NCBI RefSeq assembly: GCF_037126465.1
Contig: NC_088207.1
Location: forward strand, 46,558,143 to 46,622,142
From: Ornithodoros turicata
Taxonomy: Eukaryota; Arthropoda; Arachnida; Ixodida; Argasidae
Direction of reading: 5' to 3'
DNA length: 64,000 nucleotides
Both the position numbers and the translations under genes were made by a program. The notes under the pieces are model-generated. The model was not told where the DNA came from. It did not search any database and saw only the letters and a program-made list of their open reading frames with translations. Shown one piece after another: positions 38,601-48,735 of the stretch. How positions within the stretch are numbered: the first letter of the stretch is position 1; each line of letters starts with the position of its first letter.

Positions 38601-39379
38601 TGGATGTCATGAATGTCGCCAGTCCGCCTAGCTTTGCGCTCTGCACGTCGCCGGAGAGCTCGGAGCTGTTCCACCCGGGGGTTAGTGCCTAAGTGACCAG
38701 GGATCAAGCGGACTGACTTGGTAGAGAGCGCCAAAGAGCGAACAATCAGCTTTCCGACATCGTTTACCGAACGCAGGGATTCAGCGTGTTCCGCACAGGC
38801 AGTCCGGAAAGCATGCCAGTCTGTTATCTTCACCATTCTGCAGCTAGATGCCGGGGGATAACGGTTATATGTTATGTAAATGGGGATGTGATCGCTCCCC
38901 CTAGAATCTAGATCGGTGTACCAGTGTAAGTCCCTACAAATATCTTTAGAGCAAAGAGAGACATCCAGGACGTCAGTAGAGAACGATCTGCCGATGAATG
39001 TTGGGGAGCCGTCGTTAAGTAGATGAAGGTCAAATCTCTCAATGATTTCCAGCCAGATCTTTCCTTTGCGATCGGTCTTGGGGCTGCCCCATACAGGGTG
39101 ATGAGCGTTTATGTCGCCAACCACCAGAAAAGGCGGATCTAAGTCGTCGAAGACGGTCATCAGGTCAGTCTTCGAAACCGGTACCGATGGTGGTATGTAG
39201 AGACTAACAACGGTAAGAGTGATCTTGCCGAGACGAACCTTACACTTTACGCAGTCAAAAGGCAGACACTGTGACATTGGCACAACTGCAGACACGAGGT
39301 CCAGGCGGACAAACAAGACACAAGGAGAAGTATTGAACAATAAACTGTAAATAGAATTACGAAGCGTTGAAGAACGCTA
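35700..39379 (-). mobile_element. I-superfamily-like LINE with RNase H, 5' truncated
   Basis: Non-LTR retrotransposon on the minus strand. The coding frame is bounded upstream by an in-frame TAG at 39377-39379, where homology to the endonuclease fades. The N-terminal third of the endonuclease, any ORF1 and the 5' UTR are missing. Downstream of the stop codon (35834-35836) the 3' UTR is short and rich in TCATC units and CT repeats (minus strand), ending around 35700 in a (CT)n tract. No poly(A) tail and no target duplication were found, so both ends are approximate. Assignment to the I superfamily rests on the C-terminal RNase H after the reverse transcriptase; LOA-type elements share that layout. 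Confidence 0.8.
35834..39340 (-). CDS. LINE ORF2: endonuclease (partial), reverse transcriptase, RNase H (1168 codons)
   Basis: Single uninterrupted frame. Residues 40-160 are the C-terminal part of an APE-type endonuclease: VVGDINAHHPVWG (D76, N78) and SDHIPI (D150, H151). The N-terminal motifs with the catalytic Asn and Glu are absent. Reverse transcriptase spans about 370-640: SSPGPDGITY, FLDVKRAYDTV (motif A, D509), PQGVPQGSVLSP and LYADD (597-600). RNase H at about 880-1010 keeps all four acidic positions: TDGSS D885, AELYG E920, TDSKSA D944 and GNHVADA D1000. A C-terminal zinc motif follows: C1096-x2-C1099-x7-H1107-x4-C1112. The first in-frame start-like codon (TTG) lies inside the endonuclease, so the true start is lost. 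No stop or frameshift in 1168 codons suggests recent origin or little decay. Confidence 0.88.
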   Translation of the reverse strand: MFNTSPCVLFVRLDLVSAVVPMSQCLPFDCVKCKVRLGKITLTVVSLYIPPSVPVSKTDLMTVFDDLDPPFLVVGDINAHHPVWGSPKTDRKGKIWLEIIERFDLHLLNDGSPTFIGRSFSTDVLDVSLCSKDICRDLHWYTDLDSRGSDHIPIYITYNRYPPASSCRMVKITDWHAFRTACAEHAESLRSVNDVGKLIVRSLALSTKSVRLIPGHLGTNPRVEQLRALRRRAERKARRTGDIHDIQEARRASKQVQKALRDIDRQRWRQFCMTLSPFASPARIWRIARSLKETQPVRNPLGSLALSTSSSEKLVASEFCHLITRAADVCRCAEYRAGTACLKSTLEQVIMPSIPPLDMDFTMEELLTAISSSSRKSSPGPDGITYAAIRNLDTLSLKAVLAMYNHSWRSGQVPLEWKVGQVVPLLKPGKHPSQLASFRPVTLTSCLGKVMERMVLRRLEWWLESHGFFPQEQSGFRRYRNSMDSVVDLVTAVQVGKQRRKISVAVFLDVKRAYDTVSHVSILHDLYQAGLSHRTLCWLQDFLQQRSVFVRTSQGDTDLFPVPQGVPQGSVLSPLLFNVVMAGIKSCIRRKVNLSLYADDICIWSTGTSRPAIRQRLQATLDDVHTYLLRAGMEISAEKSAALAFSRKSMQRCRLHIGDRPLVNVQHHKFLGVTLTTSLSWKRHIDGMEKKAQRWTAVIRHFAGMRWGRDEKDLLMLHNALIRATVAYSLPVLHDLPSTLAQRIRAMLARSLRVCLGVPRGAETRLVVAEARDIPFEVLRNTETVRQYLRLIAHHRHHPLIRKLRARRSTPIHGCIMSFKSRVPKFVISPAAESTAPWTLPSPSVTASVPGITDNKRSYPDLVLQQLTMDFIGTAYDGFCTVFTDGSSTKTSSSSSFVVPSIPLTRGCRLSHRTSSTSAELYGILLFLQYATTCDPRRWVVCTDSKSALRCLKTSGLRGSLATLVINILRLLKSITAHGHTIAFQWIPGHCGISGNHVADAAAAAAHHQDKCVPIVLPRGDRRSLLRDWAASSSVEQWRRDVPASTILGIVDPTFSCRLPTSLPRVIKSLLHRIRLNVAFSPYYRYQIGCASSPLCPECGVPATADHVIIACATYRRERHFLANDLARVDSRPLDLRLILGPWDTRTQMSVLRPFIKFLQTTGLIDSL

Positions 39380-42111
39380 TTACATCTATTACACCGGTAA
39401 CTAAATACATGCAGACAGGAGTTCTTACCCCCTTTAAATGCAATATTGGCACAGCAGTTTTGATGGCAACCAAGATATGGGCTGTAGAAGTACTGACAGA
39501 CGATTTCAGACAGGCGTGTCGCGAACAGTACATGAATAGCAGCAACAAACATGTCCTAGCGCTGAACACGTACGTTGAAGGACTGCTAGCGCAAAGAATG
39601 CCTGTCACCTATAGAGCACAGACAGCATTACACAACAACGCCGTCGCTCCGCGGTCAAACATGAAAACGTCATGCGCGACGGCTATACACGGCACCGCAA
39701 ATATATCGCAGCATTTCAGTAAATACGTCTGATGGAGTGCGACGCAAATAACAGTGACTGTAAAGCGTAATAGCCTTCGCTAGTCCAAAGACCCGAGACG
39801 TCTCAGACATAATGCTTCAACGAGCAGTAACGTCTGAATTATGCTTGACAAGTAAATGCACTCCGTTCCGATGCCGTTAGTCAGCGTGGGGCTTATAAAA
39901 ATTCCTTTTAGAGAACGCCCTGCCGTATGGAAGCACCTACAGGGCTTGTATACAGACACACGCACACACTTTTGTATACGCGCTTCTTTTCGTCTTTTTC
40001 CTCTTACAAAATGTTTCTTTTTCTGGAAACTTCTTGCGTCCCTCAGAAAGTCGTCTGCGTTTAGGTGTTCGAGCGAGCGAAATTTTAGCGGCGAAGCTCC
40101 GGGCCATTTGGCGTTTTAAAAGCGGCAAAAAGCGTCCTTTTCTTGGTCTGCCTGAAGCAGAGCTGAGCCCTTTTTCATCCATTTTCGACTGGAAACGTCG
40201 TAACGTCATGGAAATGTACGCGTGGAACAGACGAACAAAAAAGATAAAAGAGCCTCGAGCTGATGGAGGTCCCTTTCAATCGGAGCTCTCCTTCCAGAGA
40301 ATGTTTCCCGAACCGCGTCTCTGGTACTCACTGCCCGTGAAGATGACACATGGTTGCTGGCGGGGTCCTTCAAATATAATCCCGAGCACGGTTTTCCTGA
40401 AGAAAATAAGGCTCGGTCGGCAGTGTTGGAACATGTGCCTCCGGTTGGGATTATAAAAGAAAGGTCCCTGTTAGTTTGTGGAATAAAGTTGTCACTCGGT
40501 TAGCTGCTGTAGGAGTACTCAGCAAAAGGGGAATCAAAGAAAGACCGCAACGCGTTACATACATAAAACGAATGTCCGTGACCTGTAATCGTTCGACCGT
40601 GTGGAATAATTTAAAGAGCATTGTACATTAGGTCATCGAATGGGCTGTATCGATTACTGTGCTCAATTTTGCTTGTATGGCGCCACTTAGAGGACCAAGG
40701 AAATGACATTTCGGGCTGTTCGAAACGCTGCGTCATTCAACAACCAGTCTACGAGGAGCGACCATGGAAAACGTTTTCGCAGAACGCTATCGCTTCAGGG
40801 TGCGTAAATTAAATGCGTAATCTCACTGCGTAAATTCAAGTTACGAAAACGCTGAAAGATCAGCAATGCCAGAAAGGCGAAACCTTGGAGAAGATGGGCG
40901 CTCATCTACAATTTAAAAATTTTTCTGCTCCGGACGGCGCGCGGCGCTGGCAGCATGTAGTACTCTTTGACAGCTTCAGCCAAGTAGGATGACGTCACAC
41001 GACGAGCCACCTGATAGGAGCACTTCTGCGCGTCACAGGGTGACGTCATTCTCAGCATTCTGGGATGGGGTGAAGGATTCTAGACCGCGTGCAGATAAAA
41101 AAAAAGCTCAGGCGTGGGCTACATGTCATCTAAGATAATTCTTCTTGTGCAAGAACTTAGAACCCATCGCAGCTAAAACGAAAAGTTAACGGAAGGAGCG
41201 TCCACTGCTCCTTTAGTGTAACTTTTCAAAGTCGAGAAGCAAATATTTTGTAGAGAAAATATATCGCTTCTCTACAAGGAACGACAAGGAACTCAGTCCA
41301 GCAATGGCAAACGTTCACGTGCCTGCTATAGTAACAGGGAGTGATTCCGCGCAAGGTATAAAAGAGCCTAGTCGACAACTGTTCCTATGGTCAGACGTCG
41401 GCACTGGTGACTCTTGCTCACTCCTACTCACTCACTCCCTGCTCAGCTGTCTGTTTCACATTCATGCTCTGCTCATTTGTCTCTTTGAGCACGAATGAAC
41501 ATGCTCACGAGTGTGAGCTTTGCCATGTATACCACATTCGTCCGTATGTAGCAGTTGCAAGCGCTTTGACCATGAGACCGCCTTTCGCCCATCGTCACCA
41601 TTGTAAGTTACAGTTCAAGGATATCGAAAATGACTTAAAGGAGTTGCGACAGGTTATCCCAGGTAAACACAAAAAACTGTTCTTTGTACCGATGTGAACC
41701 TGCACTGAAAGTTTCACAGCGAGGAGTGTAATAGAAGCGGAGAAAATGGGCAGCGGGATACCGAAACTCACGCGGCTCTGACATCACAGACCTCACCGCC
41801 GCCAGTGAGGCAGCGCATGACAAGTCACGTGCTTACTGCCGCCAATGGGAATGGACGCAACTCTGAGGTCTGTGACGTGTGCGCTTTGCTCGGGAGTGTG
41901 CTCCAGGGCTTGTATCTCGCTAAGTACGACAGGTAGAAGAATAATTCTGTTTTCCTCTGGGTTCTGGCGTGCAGTACAATGCGCCCATGCTGTAATGAAC
42001 CACATCCATGAAAGTGTCTCAACCCCTTTAATTGGCTATTGTAATGGTTAGGAGGATAGTGGGCCAGGTATTCACACTTAAAACTTCAGACTGGGCTTGT
42101 TGGTAAGGCAT
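39380..42111. other. No gene recognised
   Basis: Upstream flank of the 36-kb LINE. Open frames at 39367-39732 and 40034-40456 (plus) reach 121 and 140 codons but match no family I know. A local hairpin GTAGAGAAaa...TTCTCTAC lies at 41251-41276. Confidence 0.45.
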
Positions 42112-42180
42112 GGCGGAATAAAAGCGCTAAAAACAACTGTGTGTCCGTCGTCCTTGTGTTTTTAGCGCTTTTATTCTGCC
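42112..42180. repeat. Hairpin, 24-bp arms with one mismatch, 21-bp loop
   Basis: Arm GGCGGAATAAAAGCGCTAAAAACA (42112-42135) pairs with 42157-42180 apart from one base. The loop reads ACTGTGTGTCCGTCGTCCTTG. Part of a repeat I associate from memory with tick sequences; its source element is not identified. Confidence 0.85.
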
Positions 42181-43547
42181 AGGCAGGTATTCACCTAGTG
42201 GAGCTCATCTGGCTGATCTCCATAGCGTCCGCGGTAATCCGGACACTTTCGTTACCGCTCACTACAGCTCTCCGTTTGCTCACTCACGCTCAACTATGGG
42301 CGTTATACGTCGCGTTATACTGCCGCGCGGGCGTTATACTGCCTATATGGGCGATATACGTCTCTGGCCAGAGGCAACGTCGCACTCATACGTCTCCACG
42401 GTAACCGACGCAACAAAGTACATTCCACCTCTCGAAAGTTCCTTGCTTCTTTATCCACATCCCTTCCTCAAGGATGTTGCCTATCCCGAGGAACACGCGC
42501 TTAATTCAAAAGCCCTATGTACTCCCTCCAAAGTTCATGCGCGCCCTACAATGCAGTTTATATTTATTTTCAGAGTTCCTTTCAAATTAACCGACGCATA
42601 AATAAAACGCCAGAGCGCTAAAAAGAAAGCACCTTCCTTTTTGGCGCTGTATACTTTCCAACCCCTTCCCCTCCCTGCTGCACGTCACGTGGTTTTAACT
42701 CTTCGGAGGTGCGCAATTAATTAGGAAACTCCGTCGCGAAGGCTTCATTAATTTCGAAACGAACGCGTCGAAGTTAATCTTTCTGCCGGCCGAATTTCAA
42801 CCTTTTCTCGTTCTTTTTCCTCTTTCTCTCTCTCGCACACACACACACACTCTCCGTTCACCTTCCGGACCTGGACATTTGATAACAACCTCGTTTCATT
42901 TTATCCCCGAGCCCGCTTTCGTCGCCGGCGTATTTTTCTTTTATTTGGATTATATAATATCTGCTTGGCATCGATGTCTTGTTTCGCTTGCTCTCAGATA
43001 CAAAAGGAGCGATCTTTTGTTTTGTGTGAGCACTTCTTTAGGGCTGTGGCGGCGAAGATGCTCGGTCCCGGAGTATCTCGCGGGAATCGCAGGGCCCGGT
43101 CGAATCCCAGCCGAGGGCCTAGCCTGTCACTTCATTTTCTGGATTAGGTGCTAGTCTCGTGGAAAGCCGTCGGAGGAAAGGTAGGCACGTTGGGAATTGG
43201 GAGAACAAAGGGGGGAAAGAAAAGAGTGACGCGGCGTACGCTGCGTGTGGTGCAGGAGTGGCTGCTCTTTCAAGAAAGAACGTGCGTAAGATGAAAATGA
43301 TTAGGAGAGGCTCGTGAAGGGTAGAGGGCGTGTGAAAGTGTGCCGTACGGCTTCCAAAGCATTGTTATTACGTTCCTGTCGCTGCGTTCTGTTTTACTGT
43401 ACCTTGATCTGTAATGGTGGAATAAAACTGTGTAATTTGATTGGAAATCTACTCCCAATCATTATTATTAAATATCTGACTCAATACGGCCGAGCAATAC
43501 GAACAATAAGGCATTTTCAGCGTTTCAAGGCAAATAATATACGTACA
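42181..43547. other. No gene recognised
   Basis: Short units GCGTTATAC / GCGTTATACTGCC repeat at 42299-42345. (AC)n at 42836-42849. Nothing coding recognised. Confidence 0.5.
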
Positions 43548-43555
43548 TATATACT

Positions 43556-44618
43556 CAGGGGCGGATTTAGGAGGGGGTCCGGATCATAGGTGGGGAGTAA
43601 CGCGTTACAAAGTAGTGCGTTACCGGTAACGCGTTACATTCGAGTAGTGAAATATGGTAACGCGTTACATTGGGGAGAAAAGTAACGAGTAACGTAACGT
43701 CACTACATTTTTACTAACTAACGCGTAACGGCGTTATGCGTTACTGCGTGTTCCGGAACATTGGTTCATCGTCTAAACTTGAAAGCTTGAGCGAGGATAT
43801 AGTGCCTGCAGAATACGGGAAAATCCCCGATTTTTTCTATTCATCTTCAACAATGAGAAGAAGGTCACATCGGCACCCACGAAGAACGCAAAAGAAAGGC
43901 TATTGACCTACACTGGTTGAGATGTCACCTTTGTTTATCAACTCTGTTTTGTTTTGTTTACCTATGTTTACCACACTCCCTCTGGTATTTCTCGGACGAA
44001 TGGGGCAAAAGCGACAGAAAAATAGCCTCTGCCCTCTGAACAAGTAACAAAGTACCAAGGAATTGGCTATTTCGATTTGTACTATGTGAGATAAAAGGTC
44101 ACCATCTCTATCAACCTTCACAAGGAGCACCACTGTTCATTAGGCGTCCTCTCAGACAAACGGGCGAAGCTCTATTCTGAACATCAACTACTTCTGCGTT
44201 GCAATAAATCGGACATGTAAGTTGTGTTCATGCGTGACTTTTGGTTGTGCGCAACATTTCTTGTATTGGTTTGCGGAATGCACTTATGTAACTCAACCAA
44301 AATGGTACATATTATAACGACAACTGGTGAAGTAATGCAAAAGTAACGGCATTACTTATTAGAAGTAACGGCGTTAGTAACGCGTTAACTACTATCGCAA
44401 CAGTAACGAATAACGTAACGCGTTACTTTTTGAAAATGTAGTGAGTAACGGTAGTGCACTACAAAATAAAAGTAACTTCCCCACCTATGGTCCGGATGTC
44501 CTGACCCCCCTCAATATCTGTCGTTACATAGAGTTTCAATTGATCTTGGTTGTGCAATAGCATGCTGTCTAAGGCCGGACCCCCCCCCCCCCTCAGAAAT
44601 ATCCTGGATACCCCTCTG
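43556..44618. mobile_element. Outer hAT-type MITE, interrupted by another hAT MITE
   Basis: Ends CAGGGGCGGATTTAGGA (left) and, on the other strand, CAGAGGGGTATCCAGGA (right) form imperfect inverted repeats of a common hAT type. Perfect 8-bp duplication TATATACT at 43548-43555 and 44619-44626. Removing the inner element and its duplicated target leaves about 150 bp. Its right half has a run of 13 C at 44580-44592. Confidence 0.82.
43585..44489. mobile_element. Inner hAT-type MITE (905 bp) nested in the outer hAT MITE
   Basis: Terminal inverted repeat CATAGGTGGGGA at both ends. Perfect 8-bp duplication GTCCGGAT at 43577-43584 and 44490-44497. Terminal 170-200 bp on each side are made of GTAACGCGTTAC-like palindromic units, including GTAACGGCGTTA. 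The interior has no recognisable transposase. Confidence 0.88.
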
Positions 44619-44748
44619 TATATACTCAATACAATATATTATATTATATTTATTACATGTGTTTCTATATTGAAAAATATATCCTGTATTATAGGTAGGA
44701 CTCTACGTTTTCGGATTTATGTGAGAAATCCGAACAGCATACTCGGAT

Positions 44749-45266
44749 TTAAAGGGACGGTCACATTCGTTCCAGTCGACTTCGAAACTATAGTGTCAGT
44801 TTATTCCTCGTGGACCACTGACCACGGGTGTCGAAAATCCCCCGCGAAAGAGTGGCGTAGCTTGACTGTGTTATTCGATGGAATACACAACAAGAACAGA
44901 CGCGGGATACTGAGAGTATGCCGGAATTTCCTCTCTCGAAAAATGAGAAAACGTCACTCCCTAACAACCAACGAGGGCGCGCAACCTTGAGAAAAGGATA
45001 GCTGCGGGCGTCTCACAGTGTTATACGGTACGTGTGGACTTCGCCTTTCTCCTCTGGACGCCGCCCTCTCACTCCTCCGCTTAGGGAGTGACGTCACGCC
45101 GCCGGAGCCTCTGCAGCTGCGGAGGCAGCGCTGATCTTTCAAATTCGTTTATTCAATATCTAAGCACTTTTCGGACGAAAAAATTAGCCAAGTAGATTGT
45201 CGGCAGACGCCGAGCATAGTGGTATCGGTTTCATAGATGGGTTTCCGGATGCGACAGTCCGTTTAA
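44749..45266. mobile_element. TTAA-flanked MITE
   Basis: TTTAAAGGGACGGTCACATTCG at the left and, on the other strand, TTTAAACGGACTGTCGCATCCG at the right are imperfect inverted repeats beginning at TTAA (44749-44752 and 45263-45266). A TTAA target is characteristic of piggyBac-like and Kolobok elements. The interior has no recognisable gene. Confidence 0.55.
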
Positions 45267-45841
45267 AGGAATTCAGATTTATCCGAAAAACTCCGTTTTT
45301 CGGGGGTTGCAGTAACCGCGAAGCATCCGTACAATGCGGCTAACTCCATTCTTGCCTATAGAGGCGCCTTGACGTTGGAGTCACTGATAGGACACCGCTG
45401 TTTAGTGACTCATCCAACAGGAAGGCATTTTGATGTCATTTCGGCCATTTCCCTGCTCTACTTGGAAAACGTCCACCGCCTAGGGTGCCCCCTTGACTTT
45501 TTTCTATGAATCACGCTTGCCTCAAAGTAGAGAAGGGAGTACAGATGACATACAAATCGTCGTCTTGAAAGGGCAGTCAGTTGTTGCAACGCAGACAGTA
45601 ACGTATGGGACGGGAGCGAAAGCTGCCTCGCGACTATATGTCAACGAATTATATGGATTTCGAGATGTTCTCGGTCGCAGTGCGATCACGATACAGAAGT
45701 CGTTGTTCACTCGGTCGACCGGGAAAGAGTAAGCGCAGAGTCTCACTCTTTTTGTGAGTGTGGTCTATGACAGCCATCGCATTCTCTCCTACTTTTCGAT
45801 GCCAGCTCATCTGTAAAAGATAAACGTCGAAAAACTCCAAA

Positions 45842-45873
45842 CGCTCCGAAATTTATTAATTTCAGAGCGTTCG
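45842..45873. repeat. Short hairpin, 14-bp arms
   Basis: AACGCTCCGAAATT and AATTTCAGAGCGTT around TATT, one mismatch. No transposon ends recognised around it. Confidence 0.6.
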
Positions 45874-47800
45874 GAATTTCGGAGAACGTAACCCTATAGT
45901 TACAGGGTAACCACCCATTAGTGATCCAGACATAAAAATTAAACCATCAAGTGATTGAGGTAGATCCGAAACGATCCAAAAGTGATGTGCAGTCAGTATA
46001 GCATGAGCATACTCTACCAGATGATGGCTTAATGACCGGTTTCACCAACGCCGATTAACACTTGAACCGGGATCAACGGTCCCTTAACTTGAAGTTAACG
46101 CTTTACTCTGCTTCGCTAAAGGGAGTTATTGTCACTGAAACATTCATCGCGTCACCAAATAACGTTTGTAAAAAAACAGTTGAGTGTTAACTTCACGTTT
46201 TAGCAACCCTTGATTTCGGTTCAAAGTTAACCAGCGTTGGTGAAACGGGGCCTAAATCTCGCTTTGCATGTTGTAAAGGTTGACCTAATCTTCATCCTGT
46301 CGGACGAAACGTCACATCTTTTTAAAAAACGCAAATCCCCCACACACGACTTTACTTTCCCGTTCACGCTTTACCTGTCGGAATAAAACCGACAGCTTGT
46401 TCCAAATGAAATCGCCATTCGAAAATAAAGAACACGCCTTGACTGCGAGGCAACGTAGATTGATCGGGACATCTCTTCTGCCAACGTATTTATCGCTGAG
46501 GCAGTCAAACGTAAAAACGACAGGTCCAAAAGAAACAAAGAACCGCGATCACGCTGTCAAAGCATGTTACAGTCAGCCCTGCCAATGTTGCCATTTGTTC
46601 CTTTTAGTTTCGCGTCACATTCGGAGGTCTTTTCAATGGTGGACCTCATCTGCTCGAAAGGGTCTGGCTGTCTGCATGTTTTATGCATGAGCCTCGTTCA
46701 GCTAGCGCTTGGAAGGTCCAGATGCCTATTGAAATTCGTCATGTGGGGGACGACTTCCTTGATCGGCACGTCGTCTCCAGAGAGACGCTTGTTGTGCTGA
46801 TCCGTGACGAAGATCACACTCGCGGTGGTAGTGGTGGTTATGAGGATGACCTCCTTTTTAGACCGGGAAAGGGTTGGGACTTTGTGGTGTTACGAGATGT
46901 GCGGATCTCGCGGGTATATCGTCAGGACCTGACTGAGAGTGCGTTTGTTTGTCAAGTGCATGCGTTGGTGGTCCTGTCTTGGTTTGTCGTATAGTTCGAA
47001 CCACGCTGGTGAGACAGGCCAGACAGGAGAGGTGGTGGTTACGTACATCGTAATTAAACCCTGAGATTTAAAATCGTGAGATCAGGGTTTAATCATGCAT
47101 ATTGAATGTACGTTGGCTACCTGTCATTTCCTTCCGTTGTAGCTTTACTTCGTCTCCACCTCGTCCGTTTCAGATTTGAGTGCGGTTGCAAGCAGTACAT
47201 CCTGGGAGCCCCGGCGATATCTCACACAATAAGATGTGATAATATCATCCTCGTGTTAACCAACCCCTGGATGCAATCCGTCTGTAAAGGGTGTCTCGAA
47301 TACTGTATACTTGATTTTTATTTTTTTAAAATTCTGCACGTCTTCTCTGTTTTCTTCTTCATTTCTTTTTTTTTTTTTTAATAGGGATCTTGCTTAAGTA
47401 GTTTGCGCAGTCTTGCGTAAATATTTTGTTCTGCTAAATCCACTTTATGATGGCTGATCTGTATAACTCGTTTCTTAGTTCCCTGTCCATCCAACATCTT
47501 TAATTGCGTGTTCGCAGAGAAACACCGCGGCCAACGGAGTCCGTTCGAGAGTTTCATATATTTGACGGTTATGACAAACAAAGCTGTCGTGCAGCCCTTA
47601 GCAAGATCGTTGCCGAAGAAAAAACCGAAAGCAAAGGCCGATGAAATGTCTTCTGGATTCCTGGCTCGATCATTTTCCGAAGCGTAAAAGTCAGCCTGAG
47701 ATCAAAAGTGCCAGTATCAATGACGGCATTGATATCAGCGAACAGGGTCACAGGCGAGAACTGGCCATTATTCACTGCGTCCTCAAGGCGTATATACCTT

Positions 47801-47815
47801 CCCCCCCCCCCCCCC
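47801..47815. repeat. Poly(C), 15 bp
   Basis: C homopolymer; length uncertain. Confidence 0.85.
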
Positions 47816-48427
47816 TACCAGTTTGCAGCCGGATCTGTTCTCGATAATGGTTGCAATGTCTCACCATCAGCAAGCGGAATTGGCGTGTCACTTTAAACGA
47901 AACATTCCGTTCGTCATCTTTTCTGCGGATGAAAAACGGAAGGTTAGTGAACCGCGACGGAGCCCTCCAGTTTCTCATTCTAGGAGCTGTATACTTAGGA
48001 CGTGACGCAAGCTGCGAGAAAGCGCAAAAAAAAAAAAGGATGAAGTGTAAAAAAGAGATTTCTGACGGATGCGCCAGATTCTGTATAAGTGGTGCTAAAG
48101 ATATAGTTCACGAAATCCCCTTCTTTCTTTTTTTTTTTTTTTCTTAGGATAGAATTAAATTAAATAGCTCACGAGAGGTTTGTTCGCACTGCGTGAAGTA
48201 GTTTAATTCTCTAACTTATGCTCAGTATTCTGCGAGACAATCATGTCATCGTCATCATCTATTGTTGTTGTTGCTGTTGCTGTTGTTCAGCGAGGCATCT
48301 CCTTACTTGAACTTGAAGCCTTTACGAAGGTGACACGATCATATAGAAAATAATCCAACGGAATTCCTGCATTTGTAGAACATATAGGGATATCCATGCA
48401 TTTCACATTTTCACTTTTACGGCACCA

Positions 48428-48735
48428 GCGGCATGGCCGAGTGGGTTAAGGTGTCCCGCTTGCTGCTGATAGCCAAGGTCGTGCTGAAGACAGGGAGGTG
48501 CTGGGTTCGAATCCTACCCCCGGATCTGCTGTCTGAGGTTTTCCCTGGGTTTTCCGAAGACTTTCCTAACTAATGTCGGCACAGTTCCCCCTGAAGTCGG
48601 CCCAGCTCGCATACTAACCCCCCACCCTCCTGTGCCTCCACTCCTTCCTGCTGTCCTCTCTCCATCTGTCCACATCTGTATGCCGCTGATAGCCACAGTT
48701 GCGTTGCGACGCTAACACGGAATAATAAAAAAAAC
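48428..48735 (+). mobile_element. tRNA-derived SINE (tick Ruka-like), plus strand
   Basis: The head resembles a serine/leucine tRNA: A box TGGCCGAGTGGGTTAAGG at 48434-48451 and B box GGTTCGAATCC at 48504-48514. A tRNA-unrelated body follows, rich in GGTTTTCCCTGGGTTTTCC, TCGGCACAGTTCCCC and TCGGCCCAG, ending in CGCTAACACGG and an A-rich tail (AATAATAAAAAAAA). The layout is that of a Pol III-transcribed SINE mobilised by a LINE. The family name is from memory of ixodid tick SINEs and is less certain than the SINE call itself. Confidence 0.85.
48434..48514 (+). promoter_or_regulatory. Internal Pol III promoter (A and B boxes) of the SINE
   Basis: A box at 48434-48451 and B box at 48504-48514, about 52 bp apart, match tRNA-type internal promoter consensus closely. 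The region between includes a long insert relative to a standard tRNA. Confidence 0.7.

Larger units (their letters stand above)
45267..48427. other. No gene recognised
   Basis: Short hairpin at 45842, CCCTGATCTCACGATTTTAA-type inverted motif near 47060-47095 (CCTGAGATTT...AATC and GAGATCAGGG), T-runs at 47367 and 48128, poly(C) at 47801 and TTGTTGTTGTTGC at 48263. A frame at 46683-46994 is open for 103 codons without recognisable similarity. Confidence 0.45.

Noticed and set aside
40034..40456. 140-codon plus-strand frame
   Set aside because: No recognisable domain, and mixed-frame overlap with a minus-strand frame; treated as chance.
43590..44470. GTAACGCGTTAC-rich satellite or regulatory array
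   Set aside because: The units are confined to the ends of an element with TIRs and 8-bp duplications, so they belong to a hAT MITE.
46683..46994. 103-codon plus-strand frame
   Set aside because: No recognisable motif and no support from neighbours; left as unassigned sequence.
48428..48520. A genuine tRNA-Ser or tRNA-Leu gene
   Set aside because: A and B boxes are good, but the spacing is long, no acceptor stem closes after the B box, and a SINE body with an A-rich tail follows. A second copy with the same body occurs at 18637-18895.
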